A stretch of 64,000 nt of DNA from Pullulanibacillus camelliae (GTDB taxonomy: Bacteria; Bacillota; Bacilli; Bacillales; Sporolactobacillaceae): contig NZ_BMIR01000003.1 of assembly GCF_014642655.1 (NCBI RefSeq), forward strand, positions 186,001 through 250,000, given 5' to 3'. Each line of letters opens with the position of its first letter. The first letter of the stretch is position 1. The notes under the pieces were generated by a model that saw only the letters and a program-made list of their open reading frames with translations, ran no database searches and was not told the DNA's origin. Of this stretch, positions 16,443 through 26,060 are shown piece after piece. The position numbers and the translations under genes were made by a program.

Positions 16443-17531
16443 ATGACGGAAACATTAGAGGATTTGCGTAAAAGGATTGATAAGATCGATCTTGAGCTTC
16501 TAGAACTACTTAACAAACGTGGCGAGATCGTCGAAGAAATTGGCAAGATTAAAGAAGCACAAGGTACCAATCATTACGACCCTGTTCGTGAGCAGGAATT
16601 GCTCGAAGTGGTTAAGAAGAATAATCAAGGGCCGTTTTCAACGCCAGCACTTCAACATCTCTTTAAACAAATTTTTAAAGCAAGTTTAGATTTACAAAAG
16701 GTTGAAACGAAGAAAGTGTTATTGGTCTCTCGTGAAAAACAATCCGAAGATACTATCGTTGATGTGAGAGGCGAAAAAATCGGGGATGGACAAACGCATT
16801 TTGTTATGGGACCCTGTTCAGTTGAAAGCTATGAGCAAGTGAGAGAAGTTGCACTAGCGATGAAAGAACAAGGGCTTAAATTGCTTCGAGGCGGGGCGTT
16901 TAAACCGAGAACGTCACCATATGACTTCCAGGGTTTAGGTGTGGAAGGGTTAAAGATCCTCAGACGAGTGGCTGACGAATTAGACATGGCTGTGGTGAGT
17001 GAAATCACACATCCTGGCAATATTGAAGTAGCATTGGATTATGTTGACATCATTCAAATTGGGGCTCGCAACATGCAAAACTTTGAATTACTTAAAGCGG
17101 CAGGCCAAGTTGAGCGCCCAGTGTGGTTGAAAAGAGGACTTTCTGCAACCATTGAAGAATTTATCTATGCGGCTGAATACATTGTTTCAAATGGTAATGA
17201 TCAACTCATTCTTTGTGAACGCGGCATTAGAACCTACGAAAAAGCGACTAGAAACACATTAGATATTTCCAGTGTGCCTATTTTGAAAAAGGAAACCCAC
17301 CTGCCTGTTGCTGTTGATGTTACCCATTCAACTGGACGTCGTGATCTTTTACTTCCAGCTGCTAAAGCTGCGATTGCAATCGGTGCGGATGTCGTCATGG
17401 CAGAAGTGCATCCAGATCCAGCGACGGCTTTGTCTGATTCAGCTCAACAAATGGACATCCCACAATTTAAATCATTCATGGAAGGTGTTCAGCCTTTACT
17501 TAGAATGAATCAGCAAGCAGCTGTAAAATAA
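16443..17531 (+). CDS. aroA: bifunctional chorismate mutase / DAHP synthase, AroA(G)
   Basis: 362 residues: an N-terminal AroQ chorismate mutase domain (residues about 1-90, [20 protein letters not shown]) fused to a DAHP synthase barrel ([47 protein letters not shown]). It makes DAHP from PEP and erythrose-4-phosphate, and the mutase domain acts as the chorismate/prephenate sensor in Bacillus. GGGAGGT 10 bases before ATG 16443 sets the start; the open frame upstream has no site. A SigA promoter and possible cre box precede it. Confidence 0.95.
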   Translation: MTETLEDLRKRIDKIDLELLELLNKRGEIVEEIGKIKEAQGTNHYDPVREQELLEVVKKNNQGPFSTPALQHLFKQIFKASLDLQKVETKKVLLVSREKQSEDTIVDVRGEKIGDGQTHFVMGPCSVESYEQVREVALAMKEQGLKLLRGGAFKPRTSPYDFQGLGVEGLKILRRVADELDMAVVSEITHPGNIEVALDYVDIIQIGARNMQNFELLKAAGQVERPVWLKRGLSATIEEFIYAAEYIVSNGNDQLILCERGIRTYEKATRNTLDISSVPILKKETHLPVAVDVTHSTGRRDLLLPAAKAAIAIGADVVMAEVHPDPATALSDSAQQMDIPQFKSFMEGVQPLLRMNQQAAVK

Positions 17532-17558
17532 TAGAGTCATTTATAAGTCTATGAAAAG

Positions 17559-17588
17559 AAAAGCGCCTAAATCCGGGCGCTTTTTTGT
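17559..17588 (+). terminator. terminator after aroA
   Basis: AAGCGCC...GGGCGCTTTTTT, GC-rich stem with T-run. Repeat B copy 2 begins right at its end. Confidence 0.85.
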
Positions 17589-17690
17589 ACTATCAGAATT
17601 TATAACTTCGCTGATGCTATCAAAGGAAGATAGTATAAGGCGGGCTTTGACTTTCGCCACCTGTGGCTTGGCGATAGCCAAGTTTTCTAA
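17589..17690 (+). repeat. Repeat B, shortened copy 2
   Basis: Begins ACTATCAGAATTTATAACTT, contains GGCGGGCTTTGACTTTCGCC and ends AGCCAAGTTTTCT. About 50 bases of the middle are missing compared with copy 1. Immediately followed by repeat A copy 2. Confidence 0.8.
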
Positions 17691-17692
17691 AA

Positions 17693-18005
17693 AGATCAGG
17701 AAGTATAAAATTCTGGTCATGAGGACGGTGCGCGATTCCGCTCCAGGCCCTCGCTTTCCGCGGGGGAGTGGTAAGCCTCCTCGCGCCTTCGCACTGCTAA
17801 GGTCTTACCGATCTCCCACTTCCCGCAGGACTCTAGTCTCCGCATCATGAGTCAGCGGTGCCCGAGGAACACATGATTTTAAAGTGTTCCGAATCGCGCG
17901 CCTTGTGCTCCCATCCACTTGACCAGGCAATGAAGCCTTTTTCCTATATCATGATGCTCTATACCAAGCAAGGACAGGGCATGCTTTTCGCCCGGTTTTT
18001 TCTAA
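17693..18005 (+). repeat. Repeat A, copy 2
   Basis: Full-length copy: AGATCAGGAAGTATAAAATT start, CTTTCCGCGGGGGAGTGG centre and the terminal GGGCATGCTTTTCGCCCGG hairpin with a T-run. Open frames inside it are repeat-derived. A short repeat B start (CCGAATTTTGTAACTTCTCT) follows at 18011. Confidence 0.85.
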
Positions 18006-18172
18006 TGTTACCGAATTTTGTAACTTCTCTGAGTGTGATAGAAACATATTATTTAATAGAGCCTGCAAGCCGATAGACGTTTAGCCTGATTGTTCACTGA
18101 TAGAATGCTCTATAAACGGCTTAATAAAGACGGTTAGCTTGCACTGGTGATAGGAAATGTGTATGCTGTGAA

Positions 18173-18195
18173 GTAATTAATGAATGCGAAATTAC
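18173..18195. promoter_or_regulatory. candidate operator upstream of nrtR-like gene
   Basis: GTAATT-N11-AATTAC inverted repeat 33 bases before the start of the NUDIX regulator gene. NrtR proteins often control their own NAD operon, so this is a possible site. Inference only. Confidence 0.3.
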
Positions 18196-18227
18196 TACAA
18201 GGGAATCCCTGAGAAGGTGATGCAGCT

Positions 18228-19007
18228 TTGGCTCCCCATGAAAAGAAGATATATAAGACACCAGATGGCTATACAAGTGATATTGCGGTCTTTACCATTG
18301 TCTCAAAAAAGGAAGAGCAGAAGGTAAGAGAATCTGCACATAAAGTGTTAAAGTTACTGTTAATCAAGCGCTCTGAAAATAACGCTGAAGGTCGCCAAAA
18401 TGCCGAAGGTGGAAAATGGGCGCTTCCAGGTGGCTTTGTTGATGCCATTCATAAAGAAACGGCGCTCATGGCAGCAGAGCGAGAATTAAGGGAAGAGACG
18501 GGCGTTGATGGCCTTTTTTTAAAGCACTTTGGTGTGTATGATGCTTTTGGAAGAGATGAAAGAGGCTGGATAATTTCCAGTGCCCATTATGCTATTGTGC
18601 CAGAGCATGATTTAGCACATAGGCAGGCTGGTGATGATGCGGCAGAGGTTAGGCTTTTTACGATAGAGGAAGTGTTTCAGCAATCCCTGGCTTTTGATCA
18701 TGAGGAAATGATTCGCGATGCTTTAACAGCGATAGAACGGGACATGGTACAGACAACGATTGCTCAAAACTTTTTGCCTGAAGAGTTTACTTTATCAGAG
18801 TTGCAAAGCGTCCTATTAACCGTGACAGATAGCCATAAAATCAAAATAGATTCCATTTTCTTTAAGAGATGTGCACAACTGCCTTTTTTAGAGAAAGTTG
18901 TGGCGGAAAATGGTGAAATGAAAAAAACAAAACGCAATTCTTATCGACCTTCTCAGCTTTATCGTTTTAATCAAACGAACATGACAAAGTCTATCTGGGA
19001 ATCATAA
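18228..19007 (+). CDS. NrtR-like regulator: NUDIX domain plus winged helix
   Basis: 259 residues. The N-terminal NUDIX domain carries GGFVDAIHKE...AAERELREETGV (about residues 65-93); the C-terminal 75 residues (FTLSELQSVLL...RPSQLYRF) match the winged-helix tail of NrtR regulators of NAD metabolism. NrtR senses ADP-ribose or a related metabolite and represses NAD genes. The adjacent pncB gene, 26 bases downstream, fits that role. The NUDIX box has two extra residues between Gly and the first Glu relative to GX5EX7REUXEEXGU, so hydrolase activity may be altered. TTG 18228 follows AAGGTGA. Confidence 0.8.
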   Translation: MAPHEKKIYKTPDGYTSDIAVFTIVSKKEEQKVRESAHKVLKLLLIKRSENNAEGRQNAEGGKWALPGGFVDAIHKETALMAAERELREETGVDGLFLKHFGVYDAFGRDERGWIISSAHYAIVPEHDLAHRQAGDDAAEVRLFTIEEVFQQSLAFDHEEMIRDALTAIERDMVQTTIAQNFLPEEFTLSELQSVLLTVTDSHKIKIDSIFFKRCAQLPFLEKVVAENGEMKKTKRNSYRPSQLYRFNQTNMTKSIWES

Positions 19008-19033
19008 GAGAGACGTAACCTGGAGGAAATAGT

Positions 19034-20503
19034 ATGCAGAAGAAGGCATATGATGATAGCTATGCTTTACATACAGATCTTTATCAAATTAATATGGCCG
19101 AGACGTATTGGGAAGATGGCATACATAATCGTCGGGCGGTATTTGATCTTTATTTTAGACATATTCCCTTTAACAATGGGTACGCAGTGTTCGCTGGCTT
19201 AGAAAAGGTCATCGATTTTATTCAGCATTTTAAGTTTAGTGAGAGCGATATTGAGTATCTGCGTGAGATTGGCTACAAGGATGATTTTTTAGCGTATTTA
19301 AAGACGATTACTTTTACTGGAAATATTCGCTCTGTACAAGAAGGAGAGCTCGTCTTTGGTAATGAGCCCTTGATAAGAGTAGAAGCCCCGCTTGCCGAAG
19401 CGCAATTAGTTGAAACAGCATTATTAAATATCGTCAACTATCAAACACTTATTGCCACAAAGGCTTCCCGGATTAAGCAAGCGGTTGGTGACCAAACAGT
19501 GATGGAATTTGGGACACGACGAGCTCAAGAGTTCGATGCGGCGATTTGGGGAACGCGCGCGGCCTACATTGGTGGGTGCTCTTCAACAAGTAATGTCAGA
19601 GCGGGAAAATTATTTGGCATTCCTGTTTCTGGGACACATGCCCATTCTCTCGTCCAAGCATATAAGGATGAGTATGTGGCCTTTCATAAATATGCTCGCC
19701 GCCATCGCGATTGTGTCTTTTTGGTAGATACTTATGATACGTTAAAGTCGGGTGTACCGACTGCTATTCGTGTGGCCAAAGAATTAGGGGATAAAATCAA
19801 CTTTATCGGGATCCGTCTGGATAGTGGTGATCTCGCTTATCTATCTAAAAAGGCGCGAAAAATGCTGGATGATGCCGGTTTTCCAAAGGCAAAAATTGTC
19901 GCCTCTAATGATCTTGATGAGTATACTATTCTTAATTTAAAGGCCCAAGGCGCAAAAATTGATATTTGGGGCATAGGGACCAAGCTCATTACTGCCTATG
20001 ATCAGCCAGCATTAGGAGCGGTTTACAAGCTGGCAGCTATCGAGGATGAGCAAGGGAACATGATTGATACCATTAAGATCTCTGGTAACCCTGAAAAGGT
20101 ATCCACCCCGGGCATGAAAAAGGTTTATCGCATTATCAATACCTTGAATCATAAGTCAGAGGGAGACTACATCACATTGGAGGATGAAAATCCTCAGGAA
20201 GCCTCTCGTCTTAAAATGTTTCATCCTGTGCATACCTTTATCAGCAAATTTGTGACTAATTTTAACGCAAAAGAACTCCATCATGATATTTTTACAAATG
20301 GTGAGCTTGTCTATGAATTGCCATCCCTGCAAGAGATTCAACATTACGCCAAGGCAAACCTAGATTTACTGTGGGAAGAATACAAGCGTTCCTTAAATCC
20401 AGAGCCCTATCCAGTTGACCTCAGCCAAGCCTGTTGGAGTAATAAAATGGAAAATATTCATGAGGTTAAAGAAAAAGTGTCAGAACGCATTAAGCGTTCT
20501 TAA
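19034..20503 (+). CDS. pncB: nicotinate phosphoribosyltransferase
   Basis: 489 residues, of the longer Bacillus-type family. Conserved segments: LHTDLYQINMAETYW, EFGTRRAQEFDAAIWGTRAAYIGG, GTHAHSLV, FLVDTYDTLKSG and GIRLDSGDLAYLS. It converts nicotinate and PRPP to nicotinate mononucleotide with ATP, the entry of the Preiss-Handler salvage route to NAD. TGGAGGAAA sets ATG 19034. Likely in one transcript with the NrtR-like gene. Confidence 0.95.
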   Translation: MQKKAYDDSYALHTDLYQINMAETYWEDGIHNRRAVFDLYFRHIPFNNGYAVFAGLEKVIDFIQHFKFSESDIEYLREIGYKDDFLAYLKTITFTGNIRSVQEGELVFGNEPLIRVEAPLAEAQLVETALLNIVNYQTLIATKASRIKQAVGDQTVMEFGTRRAQEFDAAIWGTRAAYIGGCSSTSNVRAGKLFGIPVSGTHAHSLVQAYKDEYVAFHKYARRHRDCVFLVDTYDTLKSGVPTAIRVAKELGDKINFIGIRLDSGDLAYLSKKARKMLDDAGFPKAKIVASNDLDEYTILNLKAQGAKIDIWGIGTKLITAYDQPALGAVYKLAAIEDEQGNMIDTIKISGNPEKVSTPGMKKVYRIINTLNHKSEGDYITLEDENPQEASRLKMFHPVHTFISKFVTNFNAKELHHDIFTNGELVYELPSLQEIQHYAKANLDLLWEEYKRSLNPEPYPVDLSQACWSNKMENIHEVKEKVSERIKRS

Positions 20504-20581
20504 TATAGAGAGATGAGAGATAGCTTGCTGTATAAGGTCTGTTTTGAGTGACATGAAGTTAAGAAGAGGGAGGGGGGATAG

Positions 20582-21511
20582 GTGAAATTGAAAACCTTTA
20601 AGCTGAAAACTGCTGATGGCATCCCCTTGCATGTCTACCAATGGCTACCAGAGCAGGTACCACACGCTGTTATACAACTTGCTCATGGAATGGCAGAGCA
20701 CGCAGGACGCTATCAGCGGTTTGCGGGGGCTTTGTGTGCTGAGGGGTATGCTGTCTATGCCAATGATCATCGTGGGCATGGCTATACCACACATGAAGAG
20801 GAGGGTCACCTCCATTTAGGTGACCAAGAAGGCTGGGAGCGGACCGTCGATGATCTAAAGCAGCTGACAGACCTGATTGTGTCGCATTATCACGATCTGC
20901 CACGCTTTCTATTTGGTCACAGTATGGGGTCTTTCCTCGTGCGCCGTTACCTTCAAAAATACGGGGAAGGGGTAAAAGGTGTCATTTTGTCAGGCACAGG
21001 CGCTGATCCTGGCGTGCTCAGCACGTTAGGGATTATGATCGCTCAACGGGAAGCAAACAAATTGGGGAAGAGGGGGCGGAGTGATAAACTACAGCACCTT
21101 GTCTTTGGTCGGTATAATAAAAGGTTTCCTCAGCGTACCCCTGTTGACTGGTTATCGAGGGATGAGGAGGAAGTCGATGCGTATCTAGCTGATCCTTTTT
21201 GTGGGGAGGTGCCAACAGCCGGGTTCTTCTTGGATCTGATGAGGGGCTTGAAGGCCTTGGATCGTCCGGAACGCTTGCGTGCGATGCCAAAACGACTTCC
21301 AATTTTATTCCTTTCTGGAACTCAGGATCCTGTTGGTGGCTTTACAAAAGGGGTCAAGCGCGTTTATAAGCACTTTCAGAAAGTCGGGCTTGTGAATCTT
21401 GAATGTCACTTTTATGAAGGCGCGCGCCATGAGCTGTTGAACGAATTGAATCGAGAAGCAGTCACAAGGGATATTATCCGCTGGTTGTATAAAATCGAAG
21501 CAGGTCAGTAA
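20582..21511 (+). CDS. alpha/beta hydrolase, lysophospholipase/monoacylglycerol lipase type
   Basis: 309 residues. HGMAEHAGRY and YANDHRGHG oxyanion/core motifs, nucleophile GHSMGS (Ser about residue 114), acid in SGTQDPVGG and His in ARHELLNE define a Hydrolase_4 serine lipase of the YtpA type. Cytoplasmic, no signal peptide. GTG 20582 lies after GGGAGGGGG. The gene sits 78 bp after pncB but has no functional link to it. A weak GAGC/GCTC stem with a T-run follows, then repeat B. Confidence 0.85.
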   Translation: MKLKTFKLKTADGIPLHVYQWLPEQVPHAVIQLAHGMAEHAGRYQRFAGALCAEGYAVYANDHRGHGYTTHEEEGHLHLGDQEGWERTVDDLKQLTDLIVSHYHDLPRFLFGHSMGSFLVRRYLQKYGEGVKGVILSGTGADPGVLSTLGIMIAQREANKLGKRGRSDKLQHLVFGRYNKRFPQRTPVDWLSRDEEEVDAYLADPFCGEVPTAGFFLDLMRGLKALDRPERLRAMPKRLPILFLSGTQDPVGGFTKGVKRVYKHFQKVGLVNLECHFYEGARHELLNELNREAVTRDIIRWLYKIEAGQ

Positions 21512-21540
21512 ATAAGGGAGCTTAGGCTCTTCTTTTTTAT

Positions 21541-21700
21541 ACTATCAGAATGTATCACTTCGGCTGCCACGCATAAAGGAAGAGAGTATAAGGCGGGCTT
21601 TGACTTTCGCCACCTGAGGCTTGCGGGCAACCTAAGTGTGTGATGTGCAAAAATCACATCAGGAGTACCAGCGAAGGGGTGCAAGCCAAATTTTCTAATG
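21541..21700 (+). repeat. Repeat B, copy 3
   Basis: Starts ACTATCAGAATGTATCACTT right after a T-run. Contains the GTGATGTGCAAAAATCAC hairpin and ends AGCCAAATTTTCTAATG. Very close to copy 4 at 25211. Confidence 0.85.
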
Positions 21701-21727
21701 ATAAAAATGAATAAATTTTGAGTATCA

Positions 21728-21996
21728 ATGGATGGAGTGGATCGTGCTCGCCTTCCGCGGGGGAGTAGGTAAGCCTCCTCAAGCTGTACCCTGCGGGGTC
21801 TTACCGAACTCTCACACCCCACAGGACTCTAGTATTGCATCATGAATCAGCGAAAATTCGGGAACACACGATTTGAGAGTGTTCCGAATCTCTCACGCCT
21901 TGTGCTCCAATCCACTTGACCTGGCAATGAAGCCCTCTTTCATATATGATGATGCTCTTACCTAGACAAGGATCGGGCATGTTTTTCACTGTCTTT
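21728..21996 (+). repeat. Repeat A, partial copy 3
   Basis: Lacks the usual first 45 bases but keeps CTCGCCTTCCGCGGGGGAG, GGTCTTACCGAACTCTCACA, CGGGAACACACGATTTGAGA and a decayed 3' hairpin (TCGGGCATG...). The 150 bp after it up to the CsoR operator show nothing else. Confidence 0.8.
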
Positions 21997-22106
21997 TTCT
22001 TATTCCTAAGTCAAATCTGATGTATAGGTCGTTGTTAGTGTGCTCAGGGAAGCATTTAAAAATAATGTAGTACAAAAAATAAAAAATGAGCATATTTATT
22101 TTCGAT

Positions 22107-22125
22107 TATACCCTTAGGGGGTATA
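22107..22125. promoter_or_regulatory. CsoR operator overlapping -10 box
   Basis: TATACCCTTAGGGGGTATA, the GC-core palindrome typical of CsoR sites. It overlaps TATAAT at 22122-22127, so bound CsoR would block polymerase. Located 30 bases before the csoR start. Confidence 0.88.
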
Positions 22126-22154
22126 ATAGGAGAAAAGTTAGTGGAGGGATGACC

Positions 22155-22484
22155 ATGTGTTCTGAACATTCCTGTGAAGATTTACAGCTTCAGCCTGATC
22201 GTAAGCCGGCACTTCCTCGATCAGATGAGGAAAAACAAAGAATGATCAATCGCTTGAAGCGGATCGAAGGGCAAGTAAGAGGCTTGCAGAAGATGGTTGA
22301 GGACGACCGGTATTGCGTTGATATTCTTATCCAACTTTCCGCTGTGCAAGCTGCTTTGAAAAAAGTCGGATTTTCAGTCATGGAGAGACATACGAAGACG
22401 TGTGTTGCTGGCGCTATTAGAGAGGGCAATGGCGAGCATCATATAGATGAGCTTTTAAAAGTCATGCAGCAATTTTCAAAATGA
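22155..22484 (+). CDS. csoR: copper-sensing repressor CsoR
   Basis: About 109 residues, all-helical CsoR/RcnR fold: RLKRIEGQVRGLQKMVEDDRYC. The copper ligands Cys-His-Cys are present (RYCVDI and ERHTKTC). Apo-CsoR represses the copper operon; Cu(I) releases it. GGAGG at 22143-22147 puts the start at ATG 22155 rather than ATG 22149. The Cys/His-rich N-terminus (MCSEHSCED) is an unusual addition. First gene of csoR-copA-copZ, behind a matching operator. Confidence 0.93.
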   Translation: MCSEHSCEDLQLQPDRKPALPRSDEEKQRMINRLKRIEGQVRGLQKMVEDDRYCVDILIQLSAVQAALKKVGFSVMERHTKTCVAGAIREGNGEHHIDELLKVMQQFSK

Positions 22485-22516
22485 AAAGAGCCGCCTGCAA
22501 GGTGAGGTGAAGGTCT

Positions 22517-24907
22517 ATGACGACAAAAGAATCAACATTAGGTATCACGGGTATGACCTGTGCCGCGTGTTCAACTAGAATCGAAAAAGTGTTAAATAAA
22601 ATGGAGGGTGTCCAGGCTAATGTAAACCTAGCCCTTGAATCTGCACAGGTGACATATGATGAGGAAAAGTCAGGGATCGATGATATTATTACACGGATAG
22701 ATAAACTTGGCTATGGAGTGCGGACAGAAAAGACAGAATTTGATATTCACGGCATGACCTGTGCGGCTTGTGCAAATCGGATTGAAAAAGTACTCAATAA
22801 GCTGCCCCAGGTTCAAGCGACGGTAAACCTCGCGACAGAAACTGCGGTTGTGGAACATCCTACAGGGGTAATCACAAATGAAGCGATCATTCAAAAAGTG
22901 AAAAAACTGGGCTATGAGGCTGTTTTGAAAAAGGATAATGAAGAGCAAGATGATTTTAGAGAGAGGGAATATAAGCAAAAGCGTCTAAAATTCATCCTCT
23001 CAGCAGTGATATCTCTTCCCTTTATTTATATGATGTTGGCCCATGTTAGCGGACTTCCTATCCCCGATGTTCTGGGCAATCCTTGGACGCAAATGGTTTT
23101 AGCCGGTGTCGTACAGTTCTACATTGGTGGCCCTTTTTACGTGAGTGCCTTTCGTGCTTTACAGAATAAAAGTGCAAATATGGATGTGCTCGTTTCCTTA
23201 GGTACCTCCGCTGCATATTTTTATAGTCTTTACGAAACGGTGCGCTGGACATTTGATGCGTCTGTTGGAACGCCAATGCTGTACTATGAAACATCAGCAA
23301 TCCTTATCACATTAATCCTGCTTGGGAAATTATTTGAAGCCCGTGCAAAAGGGCGAACGACGGATGCCATTAAAAAGCTACTCGATTTGCAAGCCAAGCA
23401 GGCCAGGGTCATTCGCGATGGTGAAGAACACATGATTCCCATTGAAGAGGTGCGAGTCAATGAGGTATTAGTCATTAAACCAGGTGAAAAAATTCCTGTA
23501 GATGGTCAGGTTCTATCTGGTTACTCTGCAGTAGATGAATCGATGATTACGGGAGAATCATTACCCGTTGAGAAAAAAATTCAGGATAAAGTGATTGGAT
23601 CGACAATCAATAAAAATGGTCGATTAACCGTTAAAGCGGAACGTGTAGGGCAAGAAACAGCCTTGGCTGGTATTGTGAAAATCGTAAAAGAGGCTCAGGG
23701 CTCTAAAGCGCCGATTCAAAGGCTGGCGGATGTCATTTCCGGCATTTTTGTTCCAATCGTTGTCGGAATTGCCCTCTTAACCTTTTTAGCGTGGATATTC
23801 TTTGTTTCTCCAGGCAATTGGCCTGTTGCTTTGGATGCTGCTATTGCTGTCGTTGTCATTGCTTGTCCATGTGCATTAGGGTTGGCGACACCCACCTCCA
23901 TTATGGTCGGTACAGGAAAAGGGGCAGAACAAGGCATCTTATTTAAAGGAGGGGAGTATTTAGAGGGGACTCAAAAGCTCCGAGCTATTTTACTTGATAA
24001 AACCGGGACAATCACTAAAGGAGAACCTGAGGTTACAGACTTCATTTCTTATACTGGAGAATCACTAGACCTTTTATCCAGAGTGGTTGCTGCTGAAAGT
24101 GCCTCAGAGCATCCGCTTGCACAGGCAATTATGGATTACGGTATCAAGCAGAAGGCTGACAAACTAGAAGCAACCGGCTTTGAGGCAATACCTGGGAAAG
24201 GGATTAAGGCACAGGTTAATGGAAGGAGCATACAGATCGGAACACGGAGACTGTTCGGAGAAGATCAGGTGTCTGAAGCACAGCTCACTCAACTGTCTGA
24301 CTTGGAAGCTGAGGGGAAAACGGCGATGCTGGTAGCTGTTGACACTCGCATTAGTGGCATAATTGCGGTGGCGGATACAATAAAAGACTCCTCACGGCAA
24401 GCGATTTCCGACTTGAAGGCCTTAGGAATTAAGGTTTATATGATTACGGGTGATAATCAGCAAACCGCTCAAGCCATTGCAGGACAGGTAGGCATTGATC
24501 ATGTTTTTGCAGAGGTGCTTCCAGAAGAAAAGGCAGAAAAGGTTAAAGCACTTCAAGCAACTGGCTTAAAAGTTGCGATGATCGGCGATGGCATCAATGA
24601 TGCTCCGGCGTTAGCAGCTGCCGATATTGGGATGGCCATTGGTACTGGAACAGATGTGGCGATTGAAACCGCAGATATTACTTTGGTTGGTGGAGATCTT
24701 GCTCATATACCTAAAGCGATCAAGCTGAGTCAGATCACGATGAAAAATATTCGCCAAAATCTGTTTTGGGCGCTCTTTTATAACTCTGTTGGCATACCGA
24801 TTGCGGCTGTTGGTTTGTTAGCTCCATGGCTGGCAGGAGCAGCAATGGCTTTTAGCTCAGTATCCGTTACACTCAATGCGCTTCGGTTAAAGCGTGTGAA
24901 GCTGTAA
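22517..24907 (+). CDS. copA: Cu(I)-exporting P1B-type ATPase
   Basis: 796 residues. Two N-terminal heavy-metal domains with GMTCAAC (residues about 11-17 and 79-85), the membrane CPC metal site (about residue 450), phosphorylation motif DKTGT (Asp about 494), SEHPLAQ, and [11 protein letters not shown] (about 690). Eight predicted membrane helices. It exports Cu(I) from the cytoplasm. It follows csoR by 32 bp and precedes copZ by 36 bp. Confidence 0.96.
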   Translation: MTTKESTLGITGMTCAACSTRIEKVLNKMEGVQANVNLALESAQVTYDEEKSGIDDIITRIDKLGYGVRTEKTEFDIHGMTCAACANRIEKVLNKLPQVQATVNLATETAVVEHPTGVITNEAIIQKVKKLGYEAVLKKDNEEQDDFREREYKQKRLKFILSAVISLPFIYMMLAHVSGLPIPDVLGNPWTQMVLAGVVQFYIGGPFYVSAFRALQNKSANMDVLVSLGTSAAYFYSLYETVRWTFDASVGTPMLYYETSAILITLILLGKLFEARAKGRTTDAIKKLLDLQAKQARVIRDGEEHMIPIEEVRVNEVLVIKPGEKIPVDGQVLSGYSAVDESMITGESLPVEKKIQDKVIGSTINKNGRLTVKAERVGQETALAGIVKIVKEAQGSKAPIQRLADVISGIFVPIVVGIALLTFLAWIFFVSPGNWPVALDAAIAVVVIACPCALGLATPTSIMVGTGKGAEQGILFKGGEYLEGTQKLRAILLDKTGTITKGEPEVTDFISYTGESLDLLSRVVAAESASEHPLAQAIMDYGIKQKADKLEATGFEAIPGKGIKAQVNGRSIQIGTRRLFGEDQVSEAQLTQLSDLEAEGKTAMLVAVDTRISGIIAVADTIKDSSRQAISDLKALGIKVYMITGDNQQTAQAIAGQVGIDHVFAEVLPEEKAEKVKALQATGLKVAMIGDGINDAPALAAADIGMAIGTGTDVAIETADITLVGGDLAHIPKAIKLSQITMKNIRQNLFWALFYNSVGIPIAAVGLLAPWLAGAAMAFSSVSVTLNALRLKRVKL

Positions 24908-24943
24908 GGCTTACTTATAAATGGACAAGGAGGCTATATTATC

Positions 24944-25150
24944 ATGGAAAAAATGACTTTAGATGTCCAAGGCATGACCTGTGGGCACTGCAAGGCGGCA
25001 GTGACAGGTGCACTTAAGGACCTTTCAGGTGTCAAAGAAGTCGAGGTTGATCTGGACACTGGTAAAGTTGATGTCACTTATGAGAACGGCAAGGTAAGTG
25101 TTGAACAGATGAAGGAAGCTATAGAAGACCAAGGCTACGATGTAGCTTAA
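24944..25150 (+). CDS. copZ: copper chaperone CopZ
   Basis: 68 residues, one heavy-metal-associated domain with the Cu(I) ligands in GMTCGHC (residues about 9-15). It delivers Cu(I) to CopA. AAGGAGG precedes ATG 24944. Last gene of the copper operon, followed by a terminator. Confidence 0.95.
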   Translation: MEKMTLDVQGMTCGHCKAAVTGALKDLSGVKEVEVDLDTGKVDVTYENGKVSVEQMKEAIEDQGYDVA

Positions 25151-25168
25151 GAACGTATAAAATATATC

Positions 25169-25208
25169 AAACTGATCAAGGCGCTTGAGTGCTTTGGTCA
25201 GTTTTTTT
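25169..25208 (+). terminator. terminator of the copper operon
   Basis: AAACTGATCAAGGC...GCTTTGGTCAGTTT stem followed by seven T. Repeat B copy 4 begins three bases later. Confidence 0.85.
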
Positions 25209-25210
25209 AT

Positions 25211-25368
25211 ACTATCAGAATGTATAACTTCGCTGCCGCGCATAAAGGAAGAGCGTATAAGGCGGGCTTTGACTTTCGCCACCTGAGGCTTGCGGGCAAC
25301 CTAAGTGTGTGATGTGCAAAAATCACATCAGGAGTACCAGCGACGTGGGGCAAGCTAAGTTTTCTAAT
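25211..25368 (+). repeat. Repeat B, copy 4
   Basis: Starts ACTATCAGAATGTATAACTT and ends AGCTAAGTTTTCTAATG; contains GGCGGGCTTTGACTTTCGCC and the GTGATGTGCAAAAATCAC hairpin. The remaining 240 bp to czrA are AT-rich and hold only a likely promoter. Confidence 0.85.
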
Positions 25369-25607
25369 GGTAAGAAGGATAAAAAATTTAGTTATAATCC
25401 GACTATGCACTCGTCTGCCGCGATCAGCTCTATGATTTTATTGACCTTCTAATCAATAAAGGATAAGGCATGTTTTCTAATAAAGAAACCAATAAGGCGC
25501 TGACCTTTTTTCTCAACTTAGATAACCTTTTTAGTTTGCTCTTTAAAAATGGCTTGATATGATAAGACTAAGAAAGATAGACTAAAGGACAAATTAGGTG
25601 ACTATAT

Positions 25608-25922
25608 ATGAGTAATGAGAAGAATGCACGGCTTGATATGGATGAAGAAACCCTGTTTACAGCTTCCCAGATTTTTAAAGCTTTGTCCGAACCAACAAGA
25701 ATTAAGATCCTCCATTTATTAAACGAAAAGGAATGCTCGGTCAATCAAATCGCTCAAGCCTTGGCATTGCAGCAATCTACAGTGTCCCATCAATTGCGAT
25801 TGCTGAAAAATTTGCGGCTAGTGAAATTCAGACGTGAAGGGAAAACCATTTATTATTCTCCAGACGATAATCATGTCATGAATTTATTAGAGCAGACGTT
25901 GAAGCATGCGCATCACGATTAG
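25608..25922 (+). CDS. czrA: ArsR/SmtB metal-responsive repressor, CzrA type
   Basis: 104 residues, winged helix with [15 protein letters not shown] and [17 protein letters not shown]. The C-terminal helix [19 protein letters not shown] holds the Asp/His ligands of the alpha-5 zinc/cobalt site; no alpha-3 cysteine pair is present. It represses zinc efflux genes until Zn(II) or Co(II) binds. It sits directly upstream of a CDF exporter gene with a matching operator. Confidence 0.88.
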   Translation: MSNEKNARLDMDEETLFTASQIFKALSEPTRIKILHLLNEKECSVNQIAQALALQQSTVSHQLRLLKNLRLVKFRREGKTIYYSPDDNHVMNLLEQTLKHAHHD

Positions 25923-25980
25923 TATACTCTAGGTGGGTATTGACGCTATTGTTAGATTAAATAAAAATGACATAAATGGA

Positions 25981-26033
25981 TTGTCAGGGTGTAAAAGATT
26001 TAATATAATGTACATATGAACATGTATTCATAT
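25981..26033 (+). promoter_or_regulatory. czcD promoter with CzrA-type operator
   Basis: TTGTCA (25981-25986), 17-base spacer, TATAAT (26004-26009). An inverted repeat ATATGAA-N6-TTCATAT follows at 26014-26033, covering the start of transcription. This is the form of ArsR/SmtB-family operators; CzrA is the obvious ligand. Confidence 0.8.
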
Positions 26034-26060
26034 ATTAAATAAATCTTGTGGGGAGATTAT

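Noticed and set aside
17551-18076. Rightward frames of 72-99 codons after aroA
   Set aside because: They cover the aroA terminator and repeats B and A; no independent support.
22670-23937. Leftward frames of 63-102 codons inside copA
   Set aside because: Shadow frames of a strongly supported coding sequence; no ribosome sites or family features.
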